A stretch of 19,030 nucleotides of DNA, taken from a bacterium. GTDB lineage: Bacteria; UBA4055. The notes under the pieces are model-generated. The model ran no database searches. It was not told where the DNA came from and saw only the letters and a program-made list of their open reading frames with translations. Both the position numbers and the translations under genes were made by a program. The stretch covers positions 1 through 19,030 of the forward strand of contig JAKQBN010000074.1 of the NCBI GenBank assembly GCA_029559475.1, in the 5' to 3' direction. Position 1 is the stretch's first letter; every line of letters starts with the position of its first letter. Below are positions 15,857 to 19,030 of the stretch, piece by piece.

Positions 15857-15893
15857 GGTGAGTTAAATCTGATATTTCAGCAAGAGGTTTCAA

Positions 15894-17243
15894 ATGAAAA
15901 AAACGTATATTCTAACAATTCTGACAATGTTATGCCTGACAGCTCTAAAAGCAGAAATAAATTTCACTCAACATGATCTTACATCACCTGTGACCATTTT
16001 TTACGGACTCAACGAAAGTCACAGTAAAAGCTGGGCTCAGATTACAAACGACGGATTGATCGGTATTTCCTATTTTAAGCGATCAGCCGGAGAACGTTAC
16101 ACAGGTGATTTAATCTACAAGTCAATTCAGCCTGATGGAACTGAAAAAGATGAAATTGTATCTACTGGCAATAGTTTGGAAGTTTCTGTACTTGTGTTTG
16201 ATTCACAATCCAAACCGCATATTTTTGTAGCCAGTTCTGATGAAGTTGATCAGACAATTGTTCATTTCTTTAAAAGCAGTGATATAGCCTGGAGCTCTGA
16301 AAACATTGTCCATTTTAATAACGAAGGCGGTAAATATATCTATGAAATGTCTGCTGAACGCGGACCGGATAATTTGTTTCATTTATTAGTACTGAAAACC
16401 CGTTCAAATCCGGATTCTGAAGATTATTACTATGCTTATAAAAATGCACATCTCTATCATTTAAATAATGATCAAAACGGTAACTGGCAAAAAGAGTTAA
16501 TCTATAACTACGACACTGTCTGGACTCTGGACGAATATTCCAAAGCTCTCAATCGTCAGGATATGAAAGTCGATAAAAACGGTAAGATCCATGTAGTTTT
16601 CAACAAACAGATCAACTCGTCCAGCAGGCTAGAGTATGCAACAAATAAAAACGGCTGCTGGGAAATTGAAACAGCAGTTAATTTTTCTGCCGGAACCCGC
16701 GACGATGGAGGCTGGTTCCCTTCCTTAGCTTTAGACAATGAAGATCAGCCTTATGTTTCCTGTGTTTATGTCGGAAGATGCTCCTCCGGTTCGGCTACTT
16801 ATGCAAAATTATTGTTTGTATCAAGAGATGAAAACAGCTGGACGCAGGAAATAATCGCAGCCAATGATGACGGGTATTACGGTTCAGACGGCAGAAATTA
16901 TACCGGGGCATTATCTCATCTGGTTTTTGATAAGAATAATCAGCCGCACATTGTTTTCTCGGACATTGCTTCTTCGCATTCAGCTATGAATTACTGGAAT
17001 CTCGGCAATATTCGTTATGCAGTTAAGGAAAATGACAATTGGATGATATCTACGATCTACGAACAGCCTTTACCGAATGGATTTTTCAACGCTGTTGAAA
17101 TGTATGGAATGTGTTTATTGATTTCTGATAATGTTGATAAAATTCGAGTATCGGACAGCAGCTTATTGTTAACAGCAGCACTGATTATTCTTTCACTCTG
17201 GTTCAAAAAAATATTGAGAACAGCAGTATTACAGAAGAGTTAA
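15894..17243 (+). CDS. secreted beta-propeller-like protein, frameshifted near its C-terminus
   Basis: A 449-residue exported protein (signal peptide MKKTYILTILTMLCLTALKA, cleavage before EINF). The body contains at least four copies of a BNR/propeller-like motif, a small-residue loop followed by P-H-I-x-F or similar: FDSQSKPHIFVAS (102-114), VDKNGKIHVVFNK (226-238), LDNEDQPYVSCVY (280-292) and FDKNNQPHIVFSD (345-357). Each is followed by a tryptophan-containing strand such as NSWTQEI or DNWMIST. Up to about V419 the sequence is coherent. The last 30 residues (SDSSLLLTAALIILSLWFKK and after) are unlike the rest. In the overlapping frame the sequence continues naturally into a sorting domain, so this frame has probably lost its true C-terminus. 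The substrate or ligand is unknown. It has its own promoter candidate and reads away from the antiporter. Confidence 0.75.
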   Translation: MKKTYILTILTMLCLTALKAEINFTQHDLTSPVTIFYGLNESHSKSWAQITNDGLIGISYFKRSAGERYTGDLIYKSIQPDGTEKDEIVSTGNSLEVSVLVFDSQSKPHIFVASSDEVDQTIVHFFKSSDIAWSSENIVHFNNEGGKYIYEMSAERGPDNLFHLLVLKTRSNPDSEDYYYAYKNAHLYHLNNDQNGNWQKELIYNYDTVWTLDEYSKALNRQDMKVDKNGKIHVVFNKQINSSSRLEYATNKNGCWEIETAVNFSAGTRDDGGWFPSLALDNEDQPYVSCVYVGRCSSGSATYAKLLFVSRDENSWTQEIIAANDDGYYGSDGRNYTGALSHLVFDKNNQPHIVFSDIASSHSAMNYWNLGNIRYAVKENDNWMISTIYEQPLPNGFFNAVEMYGMCLLISDNVDKIRVSDSSLLLTAALIILSLWFKKILRTAVLQKS

Positions 17244-17509
17244 TAAAACAAGATGAGTTGATGCATAACTACCCAAATCCATTCAATCCGGTAACCGTGA
17301 TTAAATATAATTTAGAAAGTGCAAATAATGTAATTTTGAACATATACAATGCTAAAGGTGATCTGGTAAAAAATTTAGTAAGCAGAAATCAGCCTGCCGG
17401 TAATTACAGTGTTTCGTTTGATGCCTCCGGAATCAACAGCGGTGTTTATTTTTACAAACTGGCTTTAGATGGAAAAAGTGTTGTGCGTAAGATGCTTTTA
17501 ATCAAGTAA
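17141..17509 (+). pseudogene. displaced C-terminal part: linker and type IX-like sorting domain
   Basis: This frame opens just after a TAA at 17138-17140 and runs, without a start of its own, as NSSIGQQLIVNSSTDYSFTL, then a linker, then a complete Por/FlgD-like C-terminal sorting domain. That domain starts at H-N-Y-P-N-P-F-N-P-V-T-V-I-K-Y and ends G-V-Y-F-Y-K-L-A-L-D-G-K-S-V-V-R-K-M-L-L-I-K. The domain normally ends large secreted proteins and directs them through the type IX system. One added base near 17150 would join the upstream protein (ending DNVDKIRV) to IGQQLIVN. A TTG/ATG at 17258-17263 exists but has no ribosome binding site, so separate translation is unlikely. It is most simply the 3' part of the same gene. 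Confidence 0.75.
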
Positions 17510-18687
17510 AATATTGAGTTGTAAAATAAGAAGTTCTCAAACAGCTTTACTTCCACTCTATCGAGTCTTTGGAATATCTGCCCGTTCGCCTGAATGAACT
17601 TTCGCATTTCAATAAAGGCTTTCATGATTTTTATGCTCATCTTCACAGCGATTTCGCTTTTTAAGACTGCAGACAGCATCGCCACTCCCTCCTGAGTAAA
17701 AACATAAGGGATATTACGCCTACCACCTTTCTTTGTAGGCATCATCTGTGACCTCAAAGAAATTTCAGCCTTGTTTGAGGTCACAAATTGTGACCTCAGT
17801 TCTGGAACTTCCGAATATTTCAGCAGAAAGCAAAACTCCGACGGGAGTCTTTCAATATTCCTTTTTACAGACTGATTTAATACTTTCGTCTCAACTCCAT
17901 ACAGCTCAGCCAAATCACTATCCAGCATCACCTGATAGCCTCGGATCGAATAAATCCTGTCGCGAATATCCTTCGACACTTTGACCTCGATCGTAAAATA
18001 TTGCTCCGCAAATTTCTTCAAATCAAGCCTGAATTGGTCTGAGATCGATTTAGTCACGATCCTAACTTGAACGCCCTTATTTATTTTCGTCAGATGAACC
18101 AACACAGTATCGTCAATATAATTATCTACAATAACGATAGACTTCTCCGCTTTTCTGAACAGATCGGAAACAAAATTATAGGCATCGAAAACCTGACCCT
18201 CAAAGAATATTCCCTGTTTGGGAAGCTGCTCTGCGGAAATCTGCAAATCTATTCTATCAACTTTTTGTTTAAAAGAATAAACATCATCTTCAATTTTGTT
18301 AAATCTGTTATTTAATGAATAACCTTTTAATAAATAATCTTTCAATATCCTATTAGCCCATATTCGGAATTGCGTTCCCTGCTTAGATTTTACTCTATAG
18401 CCTATTGAAATTATAACGTCAAGATTATAATACTCGACATTCTTTGTTTGATATTTTCCTTCCATAGTTCCATGCAGAGTGGTGGTCGCAAATTTTGCGA
18501 CAACCACTTTCTTATCCAGCTCACCCTCGGAAAAAACATTATTAATATGCTTATCAATAGTTTTTACATCTCTATTAAACAGAACCGCCAGCTGATTTCT
18601 GTTCAGCCATACCGTTTCTGCCTCAACTCTTACATCAATCCTGCTTGATAATTCATTTGCCTGATACAAAACTATTTCATTGTTCAT
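17452..18687 (-). CDS. chimeric RhuM / partial PLD-like / ORF6N protein
   Basis: A 411-residue minus-strand protein that looks like several genes joined in frame. Residues 1-125 are a RhuM-type domain (VWLNRNQLAVLF, then YQTKNVEYYNLDVIISIGYRV). Residues 157-242 are the first part of the PLD-like domain common at the C-terminus of RhuM and ORF6N proteins (PKQGIFFEGQVFDAY, AEKSIVIVDNYIDDTVL). This stops at V-S-K-D-I-R-D-R, exactly where the catalytic H-x-[KR] motif should start. From about 243 to 381 an ORF6N DNA-binding domain follows (IYSIRGYQVMLDSDLAELYG, QEGVAMLSAVLKS, MKAFIEMRKF). The last 30 residues (LFENFLFYNSIFYLIKSILR and after) derive from noncoding DNA and the antisense of the neighbouring sorting domain. 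The ATG follows GGAG and lies 12 bases after the upstream paralogue's stop. Whether the product is functional is doubtful. Confidence 0.75.
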   Translation of the reverse strand: MNNEIVLYQANELSSRIDVRVEAETVWLNRNQLAVLFNRDVKTIDKHINNVFSEGELDKKVVVAKFATTTLHGTMEGKYQTKNVEYYNLDVIISIGYRVKSKQGTQFRIWANRILKDYLLKGYSLNNRFNKIEDDVYSFKQKVDRIDLQISAEQLPKQGIFFEGQVFDAYNFVSDLFRKAEKSIVIVDNYIDDTVLVHLTKINKGVQVRIVTKSISDQFRLDLKKFAEQYFTIEVKVSKDIRDRIYSIRGYQVMLDSDLAELYGVETKVLNQSVKRNIERLPSEFCFLLKYSEVPELRSQFVTSNKAEISLRSQMMPTKKGGRRNIPYVFTQEGVAMLSAVLKSEIAVKMSIKIMKAFIEMRKFIQANGQIFQRLDRVEVKLFENFLFYNSIFYLIKSILRTTLFPSKASL

Positions 18688-19030
18688 AGCGCCACTCCAT
18701 TACTTTATTTTCTTCAACAGTTTTAATCCTGATTTATCCATTTTCGTAAAACCGAACAGCTTCCTGCCCAAATCTTTCAGCGATGCTCCGAGATGATACA
18801 AAACTTCACCGTCAATAATGATAAATCTGTCGTGAATATCCTTCGACACTTTGACCTCGATGGTAAAATACTGATCCTCAAATTTGCTGATATCAAGCTT
18901 GAACTGATCTGATAATGATTTAGTCACAATCTTGACCTGTACATCCTTTTTAATTTTCGTCAGATGAAGCAGCACCGTATCGTCAACATAATTATCTACG
19001 ATAACGATAGACTTCTCCGCTTTCCTGAAC
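17960..19030 (-). repeat. tandem duplication of the PLD-like segment (870-base period)
   Basis: Bases about 17960-18160 and 18830-19030 are near-copies in the same orientation, aligned at a fixed offset of 870 bases with no gap in that span. They encode the same protein segment in two adjacent genes. Similarity breaks at 17955-17957, where the downstream copy has one extra base and switches to ORF6N sequence. The right-hand limit is outside the window, so the full repeat unit is unknown. Confidence 0.8.
18700..19030 (-). CDS. partial RhuM/ORF6N-type protein with intact PLD-like C-terminus (runs off the window)
   Basis: The C-terminal 109 residues of a gene whose start lies beyond the right edge. 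The first visible residues are FRKAEKSIVIVDNYVDDTVL; an internal GTG at 18975 is not a credible start. The module ends with H-D-R-F-I-I-I-D-G, a variant HxK(x4)D catalytic motif of the phospholipase D superfamily with Arg for Lys. G-A-S-L-K-D-L-G and a basic tail follow. It is paralogous to residues 177-244 of the downstream chimera: 56 of 68 residues are identical by hand count, with a constant 870-base offset and no gaps. The module is often attached to RhuM or ORF6N DNA-binding domains. Which N-terminal domain this copy carries cannot be seen. Confidence 0.75.
   Translation of the reverse strand, partial: FRKAEKSIVIVDNYVDDTVLLHLTKIKKDVQVKIVTKSLSDQFKLDISKFEDQYFTIEVKVSKDIHDRFIIIDGEVLYHLGASLKDLGRKLFGFTKMDKSGLKLLKKIK

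Noticed and set aside
15894-17509. Hydrophobic C-terminal 20 residues as a genuine membrane anchor
   Set aside because: The overlapping frame gives a better continuation into a complete sorting domain, so the hydrophobic stretch is more likely a product of the frameshift.
17748-18315. Plus-strand open frames opposite the chimera
   Set aside because: No ribosome binding site and no recognisable motif; the minus strand carries clear RhuM, PLD-like and ORF6N sequence.
1-19030. CRISPR arrays, tRNA or rRNA genes, transposases, riboswitches
   Set aside because: No direct-repeat arrays, T-loop signatures, conserved rRNA segments, transposase motifs or riboswitch cores were recognised by reading; a covariance-model scan was not possible.

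Overview
The window reads as chromosomal DNA of a Gram-negative bacterium of the FCB group. Three things point there: a protein ending in a type IX secretion-like (Por/FlgD-like) sorting domain with a YPNPFNP motif, a DUF3078-like outer-membrane protein, and an LA_2272-type surface repeat protein. Cloacimonadota, Delongbacteria or a similar lineage would fit, but I cannot place it more precisely. Most of the window (1 to about 15.7 kb) is compact chromosome with short gaps. The last 3 kb look like a rearranged accessory region. No tRNA, rRNA, CRISPR array or transposase was seen.

Layout, left to right. A minus-strand YedE-family (selenium/sulfur-associated) membrane protein. A minus-strand pair, a GNAT acetyltransferase overlapping a DUF2156 (phosphatidylglycerol lysyltransferase-like) protein by GTGA. 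Divergently, a plus-strand isoaspartyl peptidase/asparaginase and a small exported LolA-like protein. Then a tight plus-strand series: a GH20-like glycosidase without signal peptide, tadA, a small three-helix membrane protein and mfd. Next a four-gene unit running mscL, a DUF3078-like protein, an LA_2272-type repeat protein and aqpZ, closed by a perfect palindromic terminator; two of its four products are water or osmolyte channels, which suggests an envelope osmotic-response operon. Then a nitronate monooxygenase facing a CPA1-type cation/proton antiporter with a TrkA_C-like tail.

The right end holds the odd material. A secreted beta-propeller-like protein has lost its reading frame about 120 codons before its end, so its C-terminal sorting domain lies in another frame. 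Convergent to it is a chimeric minus-strand gene: a RhuM-type N-terminal domain, the first half of a PLD-like C-terminal domain cut at its catalytic HxR/K motif, an ORF6N DNA-binding domain, and a tail running into unrelated DNA. Immediately upstream of the chimera, a paralogue running off the window edge keeps the complete PLD-like module (H-D-R-F-I-I-I-D). The two copies align without gaps at an 870-base offset. I read this as a tandem RhuM/ORF6N-PLD array remodelled by deletion, possibly part of a restriction-modification or defence neighbourhood beyond the window.

Nothing here is clearly a new system. The best leads are the RhuM/PLD/ORF6N chimera with its tandem neighbour, the frameshifted secreted protein, and the mscL-aqpZ envelope operon.
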